NCBI GenBank assembly: GCA_025362255.1 | Contig: JANYGY010000045.1 | Coordinates: 1 to 21,587 of the forward strand | From: Planctomycetales bacterium | Lineage (GTDB): Bacteria; Planctomycetota; UBA11346 | Length of the DNA: 21,587 nt | Reading direction: 5' to 3' | Shown here: positions 1 to 8,875 of the stretch, piece by piece | Layout of the letters: each line of letters begins with the position of its first letter | Numbering within the stretch: position 1 is the stretch's first letter | Program-made: the position numbers and the translations under genes | Notes under the pieces: model-generated | Database searches by the model: none | The model's input: only the letters and a program-made list of their open reading frames with translations | What the model was told of the DNA's origin: nothing

Positions 1-416
1 GTTTCATCGGCCTCACACGCATGCACACCCGCGCGCACCTGACGCGCGCGGTGCTCGAAGGCATCTGCTTGGGGTTGTCCGAATCTCTCGCGCTGATCCG
101 CGCCGCTGGCACCAAAGTCAGCGAAGCCACCGCCACCGGCGGGGCGACGCGCAGTGATCTGTGGATGCAGATCCTGGCAGACACCTGCAACGCCAAGATC
201 ATCCTGCGCACCGGCGCCGACGCCGGCCCCGCCCTGGGCGGCGCCCGCCTGGCCCTGGTCGGCGCCTGCAAAATCAAACTCGCGGTCGCCTGCGCCCCCG
301 GACCGATCGAAAAGACTTTCAGCCCAGATGCCAAACGAGTGAAGGCTTACGCCGCCGTGCGCGCGCGATTCCAAGCGCTGTATCCCGCGCTGGCGCCGAC
401 GTTTCACGGGTTGTGA
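1..416 (+). CDS. xylB: FGGY-family carbohydrate kinase, C-terminal part (xylulokinase-like), cut by window edge
   Basis: This is the last ~137 residues of a sugar kinase. The frame is open from base 3 and stops with TGA at 414-416. The segment ATATGGATRSDLWMQILAD matches the glycine-rich ATP-binding motif of the FGGY C-terminal domain. It is followed by GPALGGARLALVGAG-like sequence (GPALGGARLALVGACK), as in xylulokinases, where a conserved Ala/Gly helix closes over the nucleotide. Such enzymes phosphorylate D-xylulose to xylulose 5-phosphate in the cytoplasm. The N-terminal sugar-binding domain lies outside the window, so a related kinase (glycerol, ribulose, gluconate) cannot be excluded and the symbol is tentative. 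No terminator is evident after the stop. Confidence 0.8.
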   Translation, partial: FIGLTRMHTRAHLTRAVLEGICLGLSESLALIRAAGTKVSEATATGGATRSDLWMQILADTCNAKIILRTGADAGPALGGARLALVGACKIKLAVACAPGPIEKTFSPDAKRVKAYAAVRARFQALYPALAPTFHGL

Positions 417-544
417 TTTCCTGACCTCTCGCCGCCGTTCACCGCTATGGGGTAAATGTCAGAGCCGGCGGTGCGCGTAAGAGATCGCTGAAAAGAGACC
501 CGCATGGGTATGGCGATTTGCTTCCCGACGAATGAAAAAAACAA

Positions 545-754
545 ATGAAGAGAGTGTCGATTTCTGGGTTTGGATCATTCACACTTCCCTCTAACGGGAG
601 CTCTCGTCTTGAGGACGATGGTACGGCTGTGATTGTCGATCTCGGCAACAGGAAAGTTTCCTCCATCATTGGAGGAATTTACCAATTGGCCGAAACATCG
701 AAGAAACTTGAAACAATAGACGAAGCAGTCGTGCGCTTTTTGGGAGTGATTTAA
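545..754 (+). CDS. Hypothetical small protein (69 aa), doubtful
   Basis: The ORF runs from ATG at 545 to TAA at 752-754. I do not recognise the product. The C-terminal half (VDLGNRKVSSIIGGIYQLAE, then a helix-like stretch ending VVRFLGVI) has a protein-like mix of residues. Codon use is AT-rich, unlike the neighbouring high-GC genes. No Shine-Dalgarno sequence precedes the ATG; the bases before it are A-rich. A 20-codon ORF in another frame starts at 532 and overlaps its beginning. The frame resumes after the stop and carries the next small ORF, so the two may be pieces of one broken gene. Being a chance ORF is also quite possible. Confidence 0.3.
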   Translation: MKRVSISGFGSFTLPSNGSSRLEDDGTAVIVDLGNRKVSSIIGGIYQLAETSKKLETIDEAVVRFLGVI

Positions 755-781
755 ACGGCTCAGCTACCTGCTCTATTGAAC

Positions 782-979
782 ATGTCGAAAGCGAACAAAT
801 GCTGTTCTATCGTTCAGGGGATCAGTCCACGAAATGATGGTGGTGTCTGGATTGTACGGGCTTTCAAATGCTCGGTTGTGCACCAGGAAACAGAATTTTT
901 GCTGTTGTCAGTGAACGGTGGAATTGACTCAATCATGGAAACGGCATTCCCAATTCTGCACTCGATGTCACCTCATTAG
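782..979 (+). CDS. Hypothetical small protein (65 aa), doubtful
   Basis: The ORF starts at ATG 782 (an in-frame TTG lies at 776) and ends with TAG at 977-979. The product is not recognised. It contains two cysteines near the start (NKCCSIVQG), a third further in, and a hydrophobic stretch EFLLLSVNGGI. It is in the same frame as the ORF ending at 754, with only one TAA and 27 bases between them. No ribosome binding site is visible. Codon use is AT-rich like its upstream partner. It could be the second half of a gene broken by one nonsense codon, a separate accessory gene, or noise. Confidence 0.27.
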   Translation: MSKANKCCSIVQGISPRNDGGVWIVRAFKCSVVHQETEFLLLSVNGGIDSIMETAFPILHSMSPH

Positions 980-1035
980 TGGCGGAAGCACCAGCGGACT
1001 CGCATCGCAACGCCAGATACTTGGGTGTGTCCTCG

Positions 1036-2943
1036 TTACCTGCTGATCCCCCACGAAGCGCCATCTTCAGCGAGGGTCGACTGGCGCTCTACCATTTGCC
1101 GGTAGTGGCCGTCTGGCCTCGTCATCAACTGCGTATGCGACCCCAGCTCAACGATCCGTCCGTGTTCGAGCACGGCGATCTGATCAGCGTGCGTGATGGT
1201 CGATAACCGATGCGCGATGACCAAGGTGGTGCGACCTTTGAGTAGTTCGCCCAGCGACGCCTGGATCAAACGTTCGCTTTCTGTGTCGAGATTTGAGGTC
1301 GCCTCATCAAGCACCAGAATCGCCGGATCGGCGAGAATCGCCCGGGCGATCGACAAGCGCTGGCGTTGGCCACCTGATAGTTTCACGCCCCGTTCGCCGA
1401 TGCGTGTGCGATAGCTCTCTGGCAAACGCACGATGAACTCTTCGGCATTGGCTCTTTGTGCCGCTGATTCGACCTCGGCATCGGTGGCCTCACGCCGACC
1501 ATAGGCAATGTTGTCGCGCACCGTGCCATCGAACAAAAACGTCTCTTGTTGGACGACCGCGATCAACGAACGGTAACTGCGCAAACGCAGGTCCCGCAGG
1601 TCGATGCCGTTGAGCAGGATCGCGCCACTGGTCGGATCTTGAAAGCGCGCCACCAGATCCGTGAGGGTCGTTTTGCCTGAGCCACTTGGGCCGACCAGTG
1701 CCACGGTGGTTCCGCCTTTGATGGTCAATTCGATACTATGCAAAACCGCTTTCCCTGAGCCGTACGCAAAGGTCACGTCAGCAAAGCGTACATCGGTGAT
1801 GCATGACGGAGCCAGTTGCGCATCGGGGCGATCAGGTTTCTCCAACGGCTTGTCCATCAACTCGAAGACCCGCTCCATGGCCGCCAAACCGCGCTGGGTG
1901 TCACTGATCGAATTGACGATCGCCATCACCGGCTCGATCAAGCGCCAGGCAAAGCCGACGAACGCGGTGATGACGCCGATGGTGGCGTGCCCGCGCACGA
2001 CGAGAATCCCTCCGATACAGATGATTCCCACCATCGTGAGTGGCATCAAGGCTTCCCACACCAGGCCAATCGTGCCTTGGGTACGGGTCGCCAACATCTG
2101 CTTGCGGATGACCGTGTGATGGCCGACGGCGTAGGCGAGTTCTTCGCGCGCTTCTTTGAGAAAAGCACGCACCACGCGCAAACCGCCTAAGGCCTCGCCG
2201 ACCCGGGCATCGATGTCTTGACGATCAGCCCCCATGCTGCGCCACACCGGGCGAATGCGCCGAATCCAGCGGGCATGCAGCACCATGATCGGCGGCATGG
2301 CCACCACGGAGATCAAGGCGATGCGCCAATTGATCGTGAACATGACGGCGAGGGTGGCGACGAGCCGGATACCGGCCAACAGCGGACTCAACAATGCGGA
2401 CTGCACCAAGCCAGTGGTCGCATCCACATCACCGCTGAGACGACTGAGAACGCCCCCGGTTTTGAGTGAATGGGCTTCATCGAGTGGTAAATGCAACACG
2501 CGATGAAACAGCGTGCCGCGCAAATCAAACGCCAGCAAACCGTTGAGTCGGGTGGTGCGCAGGTTGCGCCACAGGTTCAGGACGCTGTTGATGAGAAAGA
2601 GCGGGAGGATCGCCGCCCCCCAGAACAAGAGTTCGCGTTCTTTCGCGGCAGCCTCCATGGAGGCCGACAGGATGACGCCGTCGATCAGGTGAATCTGGAC
2701 GATCGGCCAGATGAGATCGAGGGCAATTCCACCCAAAGCGAGGCCGATGATGAGCGCCAACGACCACCGTCGCGGCCACAGCCATTCACGATAGCGACGC
2801 AGATGTTGCTGTCGGCTTTGCGGATCCTTTGTCCGCTGACGTTCCGCCGCTTCGTGATCCGTCGGATCTTCAAGCGGCGCTGCCCGCGCGGCGCGCCAGG
2901 TCAGAAGGAATTTTTTGAATCGCGAGCGAGAGGTATCTGCCAT
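1036..2943 (-). CDS. ABC exporter, fused membrane and ATPase domains (MsbA/MDR-like)
   Basis: A 635-residue half-transporter that should work as a homodimer in the inner membrane, exporting a lipid, drug or peptide; the substrate cannot be read from sequence. The N-terminal ~70 residues are polar and charged. A six-helix type-1 transmembrane domain follows, beginning at WSLALIIGLALGGIALDLIW. The nucleotide-binding domain has Walker A GPSGSGKTT (Lys424), a Q-loop region (VVQQETFLFDGT), the signature LSGGQRQRL (522-530), Walker B ILVLDEATSNLD (Asp546, Glu547) and the H-loop AHRLST. All catalytic motifs are intact. I chose ATG at 2943 (MADTSRS). The frame stays open to a TTG at 3024, but that extension has no ribosome site and no family support. 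No strong SD precedes 2943 either. The gene stands alone, convergent with the kinase side and divergent from the toxin-antitoxin pair. Confidence 0.93.
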   Translation of the reverse strand: MADTSRSRFKKFLLTWRAARAAPLEDPTDHEAAERQRTKDPQSRQQHLRRYREWLWPRRWSLALIIGLALGGIALDLIWPIVQIHLIDGVILSASMEAAAKERELLFWGAAILPLFLINSVLNLWRNLRTTRLNGLLAFDLRGTLFHRVLHLPLDEAHSLKTGGVLSRLSGDVDATTGLVQSALLSPLLAGIRLVATLAVMFTINWRIALISVVAMPPIMVLHARWIRRIRPVWRSMGADRQDIDARVGEALGGLRVVRAFLKEAREELAYAVGHHTVIRKQMLATRTQGTIGLVWEALMPLTMVGIICIGGILVVRGHATIGVITAFVGFAWRLIEPVMAIVNSISDTQRGLAAMERVFELMDKPLEKPDRPDAQLAPSCITDVRFADVTFAYGSGKAVLHSIELTIKGGTTVALVGPSGSGKTTLTDLVARFQDPTSGAILLNGIDLRDLRLRSYRSLIAVVQQETFLFDGTVRDNIAYGRREATDAEVESAAQRANAEEFIVRLPESYRTRIGERGVKLSGGQRQRLSIARAILADPAILVLDEATSNLDTESERLIQASLGELLKGRTTLVIAHRLSTITHADQIAVLEHGRIVELGSHTQLMTRPDGHYRQMVERQSTLAEDGASWGISR

Positions 2944-3091
2944 CAGGGACGTGATGGTTGAGTCGACTCGGCAGGCACAATCCCCATATATGTTTATCGA
3001 GCCTTTCAGCGACCCGATCTCCAACTCAACGTTGAGTGATGTCGATCCGACCAGGGGAATTTATCGCCAACCATTTAAAAAACTTGAGCTT

Positions 3092-3109
3092 CTAAAAGCA
3101 CACTTTTAG
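3092..3109. promoter_or_regulatory. Inverted repeat, candidate operator of the toxin-antitoxin pair
   Basis: CTAAAAG and CTTTTAG form a perfect 7-bp inverted repeat with a 4-base spacer (CACA), ending 19 bases before the antitoxin ATG. Toxin-antitoxin operons are commonly repressed by the antitoxin bound to a palindrome at the promoter, and the position fits that. The sequence around it is AT-rich, and CATACT at 3112-3117 is a possible -10 element. Function is inferred from position and symmetry only. Confidence 0.45.
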
Positions 3110-3128
3110 TGCATACTTTAGTTAACCC

Positions 3129-3386
3129 ATGCAAGCCACCATTCTTGACCTGCGACGCCGTATGCCCGAGGTGCTACGCGCCCTCGGCCGCCAGGAGCGG
3201 GTGACCATCCTCTACCGGGGCAAGGAGCGGGCCACGTTGGTCCCTTCTGGCGCTACGCCGGCCAAGAAGGGCAAGCGCAGCGCCTGTGCGCACCCCGCTT
3301 TCGGTATGTGGGCCGACCGGGATGACCTGGTAAATGTGGCTGCCCATGTCCGCGCCTTGCGCCGGGGCCGCATGAATGCTCTTTGA
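3129..3386 (+). CDS. Type II antitoxin, Phd/YefM-like, partner of VapC
   Basis: An 85-residue protein that should bind and neutralise the PIN toxin encoded next to it and repress the shared promoter. The N-terminal half (ILDLRRRMPEVLRALGRQE, then VTILYRGKERATLVP) fits the Phd/YefM DNA-binding fold, in which a strand and helix are followed by 'I.YRGKP.A.LVP'. The C-terminal HPAFGMWADRDDLV motif plus an Arg-rich helix (VRALRRGR) is typical of antitoxins that pair with VapC and would be the toxin-wrapping part. It is not an AbrB-type VapB, so I give no symbol. Its last 11 bases overlap the toxin start, implying coupled translation. No clear SD precedes the ATG. Confidence 0.85.
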   Translation: MQATILDLRRRMPEVLRALGRQERVTILYRGKERATLVPSGATPAKKGKRSACAHPAFGMWADRDDLVNVAAHVRALRRGRMNAL

Positions 3387-3753
3387 CACCGATGTGCTGA
3401 TTTGGTGCTTCCGGGGCGTCGCCAAGGCGGCCAAGACCATCGAAAATGATTCATCACCGACCATCAGCGTCGTCACGTACATGGAATTGGTGCAGGGCGT
3501 ACGTGACAAAAAAGAGCTAAAATCGATTGCATCGTTCCTGGCCAACATGGGCATCTCGGTGCTGCCATTGACCGAGAACATCGGCCACCGCGCATCCATT
3601 TATCTTGAGGAACACGCCCTCAAAGACGGCATGGCGATGGCCGATGCCCTAATCGCCGCCACCGCGGTCGAACGAGCACTGACGTTATGCACGGGCAACG
3701 GCAAGCACTTCCGGGTGATCAGCGATCTGGAGGTGGCTGTATTTAAGCCGTAG
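3376..3753 (+). CDS. vapC: PIN-domain ribonuclease toxin (VapC family)
   Basis: A 125-residue single PIN domain, the usual size for VapC. Such toxins cut RNA, often initiator tRNA or rRNA, when the antitoxin is lost. The acidic metal-binding residues are in place: Asp4 and Asp6 in MLFDTDVLIW, Glu37 in YMELVQG, Asp90 in MAMADALIAATAVE, and Asn108 in the CTGNGKHF motif near the end of the fold. The family therefore looks catalytically complete. The ATG at 3376 lies inside the antitoxin gene (11-bp overlap, different frame), which is typical of these operons. The gene ends 45 bases before the stop of the convergent ATPase gene. Confidence 0.9.
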   Translation: MLFDTDVLIWCFRGVAKAAKTIENDSSPTISVVTYMELVQGVRDKKELKSIASFLANMGISVLPLTENIGHRASIYLEEHALKDGMAMADALIAATAVERALTLCTGNGKHFRVISDLEVAVFKP

Positions 3754-3759
3754 CCCGGG

Positions 3760-3775
3760 GCCGCAGATCTGCGGC
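3760..3775. terminator. Palindromic hairpin between convergent vapC and ATPase genes
   Basis: GCCGCAGATCTGCGGC is a perfect 16-bp palindrome six bases after the vapC stop and 22 bases from the ATPase stop. A short T-run (CTTTT, 3786-3790) follows on the plus strand after a gap of about ten bases, so it is a weak intrinsic terminator at best. Its core GCAGATCTGC also forms the centre of the much stronger terminator at 16388-16419. Confidence 0.45.
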
Positions 3776-3797
3776 AGCCGTCAGGCTTTTAGCCAAC

Positions 3798-6700
3798 TCA
3801 CCGTTGATCGATGTCGATCCGCCCGGCGGATTGCTGCCGGTTCATGACTTGGCGCATCTCGACCGCGATGGCTTCGAGTTCGGCGCGGGTCTTGTGTTGG
3901 TTGCCGGTGAGCGAGCCGAGCAGATCGAGCACCGGGATCAGACTGGTCTCAAGTACGCGCAGGTGGTGCTCGTAGAGCTTCGCGTAATACGCCGGCAAGG
4001 TGTTGATGACTTCGACCTTCGCCTGGATTTCCCGACCTGCGGAAATGGCCTCGACGACTTTGGCCAATTGCACCACGGCTTGGCGTGCGGGGTCGTCATC
4101 GTTGCCGAGTTCGGTGCGCCGGGCGAAGCCACGGCAGATCTCGGCCCACCGTGCCTGATCCTTCGGCTCGACCAGCCAGCCAAGCAGCGCCTGGAGTTTG
4201 AGCAGATTGGCTTCGGCGCCCTGGGTCAGCGTCTGCGCTTCTTGCCGATAGTGATCGCGCAGGAGGTTGTCGATTTCTGCCGAGGTCATCGCGGGCACGA
4301 CTTTCGCCGCGAGCTTGCCCATGTTGCGGTACGAGCCTTGAAGCTTGAACGGCGGCTCGCTGCGATCGGCATCCGCCTGTCCCGCCGACGCGATGTAGGC
4401 CTGATTGATGGTCAGCAGCGCCTGTTGGATCCGTTGCAGATGGCCGAGCACCTGAGTGACTTCGCCGAGTTCGCTGGCGGTGTACGGATGTTCGAGTTCG
4501 GTGCGCGCGCCGTCGTCGCCAGCATTTATTCTCAGCAACCGCTGCACATCCGCTGGTGGGCGGGCGGTCAACGGCCGCAGCACCGGATTGGCGACCAAGC
4601 AGTTTTCAATGTACGACAGCGCGAACACCTCACGCGAGCCGCCGATGATGTCGCCGAGATTGTAGGTGTCAGCGCGGTTGGCGAGCATGTCGGGAATGCG
4701 GAAACGGGCGCCTGATTCAGTGTAGGGATTGCCCGCCATGGCGACGATGAAGCGTTTGCCGCGCAAATCCCAGGTGCGCGATTGGCCTTCCCACACGCCC
4801 TCGATTTTACGTTGGCCGTCGCACAGCGAGATGAATTTCTGCAGCAGCTCAGGATCGGTGTGCTGGATGTCGTCGAGATACAGCAGGACATTGCTGCCCA
4901 TCGCGAAGGCCAGATTGATGCGCTCGACTTCCTGCCGCGCGGCCAGGTTCGGGGCGGCGGCGGGATCGAGGCTGGTGACCTGATGGCCGAGGGCCGGGCC
5001 GTTGACCTTGACGAACACCAAGCCGAGCACCGCTGCGAGGTATTCCATCAAGGTCGTCTTGCCGTAACCCGGCGGCGAAATCAGAAGCAGCAGCCCTTGC
5101 AGGTCGGTGCGCCGTCCAGCTCCATCGGGCCCGCCCAGGGCACCGATCTGCTTGGCCAAGTTGTCGCCGATCAGCGGCAGGAACACTTCATCGACCAGCC
5201 GATTGCGCACAAAGCTGGTGAGCACCTGGGGCGTGAATTCGGCCAATCGCAAGCGGGCGCGTTCACGCGCGATCACCCGTTCGCGCACCACCCGATAGGC
5301 GCGATAGGCCGGCACGCCCTCGCGAACATGCGTCGCCAAGCGGCTGGCGGCTTCGTCGAGACGCAGCTCCAGGCGGCCTTCCCGCAGGCGCGGGTGCGTG
5401 CCGAGCAGACCCTCGACGACCAACGCGATGCGCGCGCTGATAGTCTCGCGGGTGAGCTGCGGGTGCACCAGCTCGGCCACGAGTTCAGCGACCGCCGCCA
5501 GCAAGTCGGGCCTTTGCTGCTCGGTCCAGGTGCGCACCCACGCGGTGACCAGTTCGCGATCAGGAGGGACCGTCGCGCCGGCCAGCGCATCGACCGCCTG
5601 GTCCTTGAGCCAGGCACGAAAGAGGTCGCGCAGTTCGACCGCCTCGGCCGAGCGCACGAACGCCGGCGGTTGGCCGTTGGCGGTACGCGCCAATTCCTCA
5701 AAGAGGTAGGTCCCGGCGTGGGCTGACCCGCTGAGCGCGGCCAAGCGTTCACCCAGTGCCGTGATCTCGGGCACCGGGCCGAGCTTGGCGCGCACCAGGG
5801 CGAGGGCGCGACAACGCTTGGCGAGCACCTCATCCGGCGCGGCGGCCCACGCGGTTTGCGCCAAAGCCCGGTCGACCGCTGAAAAACGCAGCAGGCCACC
5901 GGCTTCGCGCAGATGCACCAAGGCCGCGAGCACGAGCACCGCGTCATGATCGTGGATGCCCCGCTCGTACCCGTGATCGGGATGAGCGATGGCAAAGGCG
6001 CGAACCCGCTCGGTGAGCTCGTCGATGGTCAGCACGGTGCGGATGTCAGCGAGCAGGCACCACGCGAGGTGTTCGCTGCGATAGACCGTTGGGCTTTCGG
6101 CCTCGGTGGTCTGCGACCACAGCGCCTCGGTACCGAGCAGCTCCGGCTCGTTGACCGCGCGCTCGTAGTCGGTGCCGGTCAGATGGAACACCAGTTGCGG
6201 CGTGCCGGCGGAATCCTGGCGCGCGAGCAGCGTCAGTTCGAGCGGCGTGTGGTTGACCGCGAAACGATGCCGACCGAGTTTCAGTGCGCCGCTGTCGTCG
6301 AACAATTCGCCCTGATCGCGCAACCGCCGCATGCCGGTGTCGCGCGCGGCGACTAACCGGCCTTCGGCGTCATCGGCCTTCACCGCCGCGCCCAGGCCGC
6401 GCAGCGAGCTGATCAATGCCTGGGCTTTGAGCACCAGCGGATCCGCAGCGAGATACGCATTCAACGCGTCGACGCTGGCGACGCCCTGGCAGCGTTTGGC
6501 GACCGTCACCAGGATGCGTTCCAGAGCCTGCGCGACGCCATCGGCGTGGCGCGCGCGCAGGTCGAGCACCTGTTGCCGACGATCGGCGAAGGCATCGGCG
6601 ATCTCGGCGCGCTTGGCCCCGAGTTCACCGAGGAATTCCGGAAACTCGCCGAACCGGACTTCGAGCTCTTCGAGCTGGATCATCAATTTGGCCGCGAGTT

Positions 6701-8813
6701 CATCGCAGCGGGCCGCGTCATTCGCCAGCCCCAGGCTGTTGGCGGTGGCTTGGCCGAGCAGCTGCATCTGCACCGCGAACGCCGCGCGTCCCTCGGCCTG
6801 ACCCAAGGCGATCCGTCGATTGGCGGTGATCGCCTTGGCGCGCCCGACGTTGGCATAGACCTCGGTGACCCGTTCCAGGATCGCCGTGCGCCGCGTTTGA
6901 TCAGCGATGTCGAGCGTGCCGATCAGCTCGACCAGGGTATCAAGTCCACTGGCGAGCAGCGCCAAACGCTCAAGCACCGGGGCCGCGATCGCCACTGAAT
7001 CGGCAGCGCTGCCCTGCTGTTCAAGCGCGCTGACCTCGGCGGTCGCGGCCTTGAGCGCGCCCTCGCCCAAGAGGAATTCGACGGTGCGGCCGCTGAGGTC
7101 GGTGATCGCCTTGGCGAGCCGTGCGTCCAGCTCGGCAATCGCCGCCGGTTCGGCAAAACGCACGGCGCCAACCGTGCGCACTTGGCCGCGCATCGCCTGC
7201 ATCCGCGCCAGCGGTTGGACGTGGCCATCAAGCGTCTGATGATCTGCGCGCGCCGACTCGGCAAGCAGGGCGGTGACCAGCCGCGCTTGTTCAGCAACCC
7301 GCCGGGCGGCGCTGGCGGTGAGCTCGAGCACTTTCTCGAATTCATCGACCACCTGTTCGGCGGTGGTGCGCAGGCCTTCGAGACGCACCCGAATGTCGCC
7401 CACCTGATCCAACCACGGATACGCGTCGCGGCAGCGCACGAGGTGCTGCAACAGCGCCTCCCACGAATCGCGGGTGGCGGTCGGGGCCTGGGCCTGGCGC
7501 TGGAGATGCAGCAGATCCGAGACGCCGCGCACCAGTTCGCGATTGCCGAGCTTGGCGAGGAAGGTGTCGTCGGTCGGCAACTGCGCGGCGTGGTGTTCTT
7601 CAGAGCAAAACGGCGTCTGCCACACCTGCAGGGTGTGGATGCGCACCGGCTCGGACTCGGCTCGCAGGATCACCAGCCGGCCATCCGGAAGGCGGCAATA
7701 ACTGTGACAGGCGATCGGCGGCGCCGGTTCGCGCGTGATCAGGTTGTAGGACAGCAGCAGGTACGTGCCGAGATCGCGGCGGTAAAAAACGTAGCACACG
7801 TCTTCGCCATTGGGCGCGCGCAAGACGCGCTTGAACTCCATCCCAGCAGTGTCGACCGGAAAGCGTTTGAGGGTGCCGTCAGCGAGATAGCAGCCGCCAG
7901 GAAAAATCAGGCCGTGGGCATCAGGCAGCTGCTGGCACGACGAGCCCAGCTCGTCGATGCGGTGGACTTCGCGGGTGCGGCGATTGAACACCAGATGGCG
8001 GAAATCACGTTCCTTGTAGGGCTTGATGCGCAGCAGGATGCCGAATTCGAGCACCGCGTAGAAGATCTCGGCGTCATCGAGGCCCTGGGTTGGCTCATCG
8101 ACCGGCTCGGCATAAATGCCCTGGCCCGTGGCGGTGTTGTTCTCGATCTTCACCGTCAGATCGCCGCCGATGCATTCGACGAACACCGTGTCGCTGATGT
8201 TGACGTGCGGATGCGCGCCATGGACGTGCTGATCGCGGGTGGTGCGGATCCAAGTGAAATCGTGGGTCGGCGGAAAGACGTAATCGCGTTCACCGCGATT
8301 GTCGCGATAGCTGACTCCGCCGGGCACCAGATCGAAACGCAGCACCTTGATGTCCGACAGCCGCGCGCCGGCTTGGAAGACGACCAGCAGATGTTGATCC
8401 GTGCGCCGCAGCTGCAGCAACCGGGCTTCTTTATGATATTGGAAGATCTCGGCGAAATCGCGGTTGAATTGCGCGTCGGTCAACAAGGTCGACGCCGTCG
8501 TCTCGATTCCCGTGGGGGTTTCGATCAACTCGGTCAGGACATCGGCGGGCGTGATCTTCGTCCGCAGACCGAGGATCACTTCGAATCCAAGGACAAATCG
8601 CCCGCCGCTCGGGGTCATCAAGGCCACCAGATCGCGCGGCACGCAGGCGTTTTCCGTGCGCACGCGATGGGTCGCGAGCAACGCCGTCTCGGTCGCGCCG
8701 TACAGCCGCCGACGTTCGCCGTCGAGCGCCTGCACCGCTTCGCCCAAGCCGGTCGCCTGTTCGGTCAGGCGCCGGCGGACCACCTCATAGGTCGTGTTGT
8801 CGAGATCGGGCAT
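3798..8813 (-). CDS. Giant AAA+ ATPase, DUF3686 type ('DNA repair ATPase' in databases), flotillin-associated
   Basis: A 1671-residue cytoplasmic protein with no signal peptide or membrane helix. Residues ~50-450 match the DUF3686 type of sequence from memory and show repeated short strands ending in turns, suggestive of a beta-propeller. Residues ~450-800 are Ala/Glu/Arg-rich and probably coiled coil. A mixed middle follows, then an AAA+ module at ~1190-1450. That module has Walker A SPPGYGKTT (Lys1252), Walker B LLYLDDIQH (Asp1314, Asp1315), sensor-1 AMAGNPYTESG (Asn1362) and a candidate arginine finger in RFRIPDMLANRAD (Arg1372 or Arg1380). A helical C-terminus of ~200 residues closes the protein. 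The DNA-repair label in databases is, to my knowledge, not experimentally based. The start is ATG 8813, 62 bases after the flotillin stop; SD is weak (AAAGAAAG). The gene is the last of the three-gene cluster. The substrate is unknown; a remodelling role at a flotillin scaffold is inference. Confidence 0.85.
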   Translation of the reverse strand: MPDLDNTTYEVVRRRLTEQATGLGEAVQALDGERRRLYGATETALLATHRVRTENACVPRDLVALMTPSGGRFVLGFEVILGLRTKITPADVLTELIETPTGIETTASTLLTDAQFNRDFAEIFQYHKEARLLQLRRTDQHLLVVFQAGARLSDIKVLRFDLVPGGVSYRDNRGERDYVFPPTHDFTWIRTTRDQHVHGAHPHVNISDTVFVECIGGDLTVKIENNTATGQGIYAEPVDEPTQGLDDAEIFYAVLEFGILLRIKPYKERDFRHLVFNRRTREVHRIDELGSSCQQLPDAHGLIFPGGCYLADGTLKRFPVDTAGMEFKRVLRAPNGEDVCYVFYRRDLGTYLLLSYNLITREPAPPIACHSYCRLPDGRLVILRAESEPVRIHTLQVWQTPFCSEEHHAAQLPTDDTFLAKLGNRELVRGVSDLLHLQRQAQAPTATRDSWEALLQHLVRCRDAYPWLDQVGDIRVRLEGLRTTAEQVVDEFEKVLELTASAARRVAEQARLVTALLAESARADHQTLDGHVQPLARMQAMRGQVRTVGAVRFAEPAAIAELDARLAKAITDLSGRTVEFLLGEGALKAATAEVSALEQQGSAADSVAIAAPVLERLALLASGLDTLVELIGTLDIADQTRRTAILERVTEVYANVGRAKAITANRRIALGQAEGRAAFAVQMQLLGQATANSLGLANDAARCDELAAKLMIQLEELEVRFGEFPEFLGELGAKRAEIADAFADRRQQVLDLRARHADGVAQALERILVTVAKRCQGVASVDALNAYLAADPLVLKAQALISSLRGLGAAVKADDAEGRLVAARDTGMRRLRDQGELFDDSGALKLGRHRFAVNHTPLELTLLARQDSAGTPQLVFHLTGTDYERAVNEPELLGTEALWSQTTEAESPTVYRSEHLAWCLLADIRTVLTIDELTERVRAFAIAHPDHGYERGIHDHDAVLVLAALVHLREAGGLLRFSAVDRALAQTAWAAAPDEVLAKRCRALALVRAKLGPVPEITALGERLAALSGSAHAGTYLFEELARTANGQPPAFVRSAEAVELRDLFRAWLKDQAVDALAGATVPPDRELVTAWVRTWTEQQRPDLLAAVAELVAELVHPQLTRETISARIALVVEGLLGTHPRLREGRLELRLDEAASRLATHVREGVPAYRAYRVVRERVIARERARLRLAEFTPQVLTSFVRNRLVDEVFLPLIGDNLAKQIGALGGPDGAGRRTDLQGLLLLISPPGYGKTTLMEYLAAVLGLVFVKVNGPALGHQVTSLDPAAAPNLAARQEVERINLAFAMGSNVLLYLDDIQHTDPELLQKFISLCDGQRKIEGVWEGQSRTWDLRGKRFIVAMAGNPYTESGARFRIPDMLANRADTYNLGDIIGGSREVFALSYIENCLVANPVLRPLTARPPADVQRLLRINAGDDGARTELEHPYTASELGEVTQVLGHLQRIQQALLTINQAYIASAGQADADRSEPPFKLQGSYRNMGKLAAKVVPAMTSAEIDNLLRDHYRQEAQTLTQGAEANLLKLQALLGWLVEPKDQARWAEICRGFARRTELGNDDDPARQAVVQLAKVVEAISAGREIQAKVEVINTLPAYYAKLYEHHLRVLETSLIPVLDLLGSLTGNQHKTRAELEAIAVEMRQVMNRQQSAGRIDIDQR

Positions 8814-8875
8814 GCCGTTTTCTTTCTTTCGCCTGTTCTTCGCAGCTTTTTCCGCTCAGTTACTGGCGGCCATAG

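Larger units (their letters stand above)
417..1035. other. AT-richer intergenic patch between kinase and ABC exporter genes
   Basis: About 620 bases separate the kinase stop from the stop of the convergent exporter gene. From about 530 to 980 the base composition is visibly more AT-rich than the flanking genes, with runs such as AATGAAAAAAACAAATGAAG. Two small forward ORFs in the same frame, listed separately, are the only coding candidates. I see no transposase, tRNA, clear terminator or obvious end repeats. The patch may be a decayed gene or a small insertion. Confidence 0.5.

Noticed and set aside
2944..3024. N-terminal extension of the ABC exporter from a TTG at 3024
   Set aside because: No ribosome site and no family-like sequence; ATG 2943 gives a normal N-terminus.
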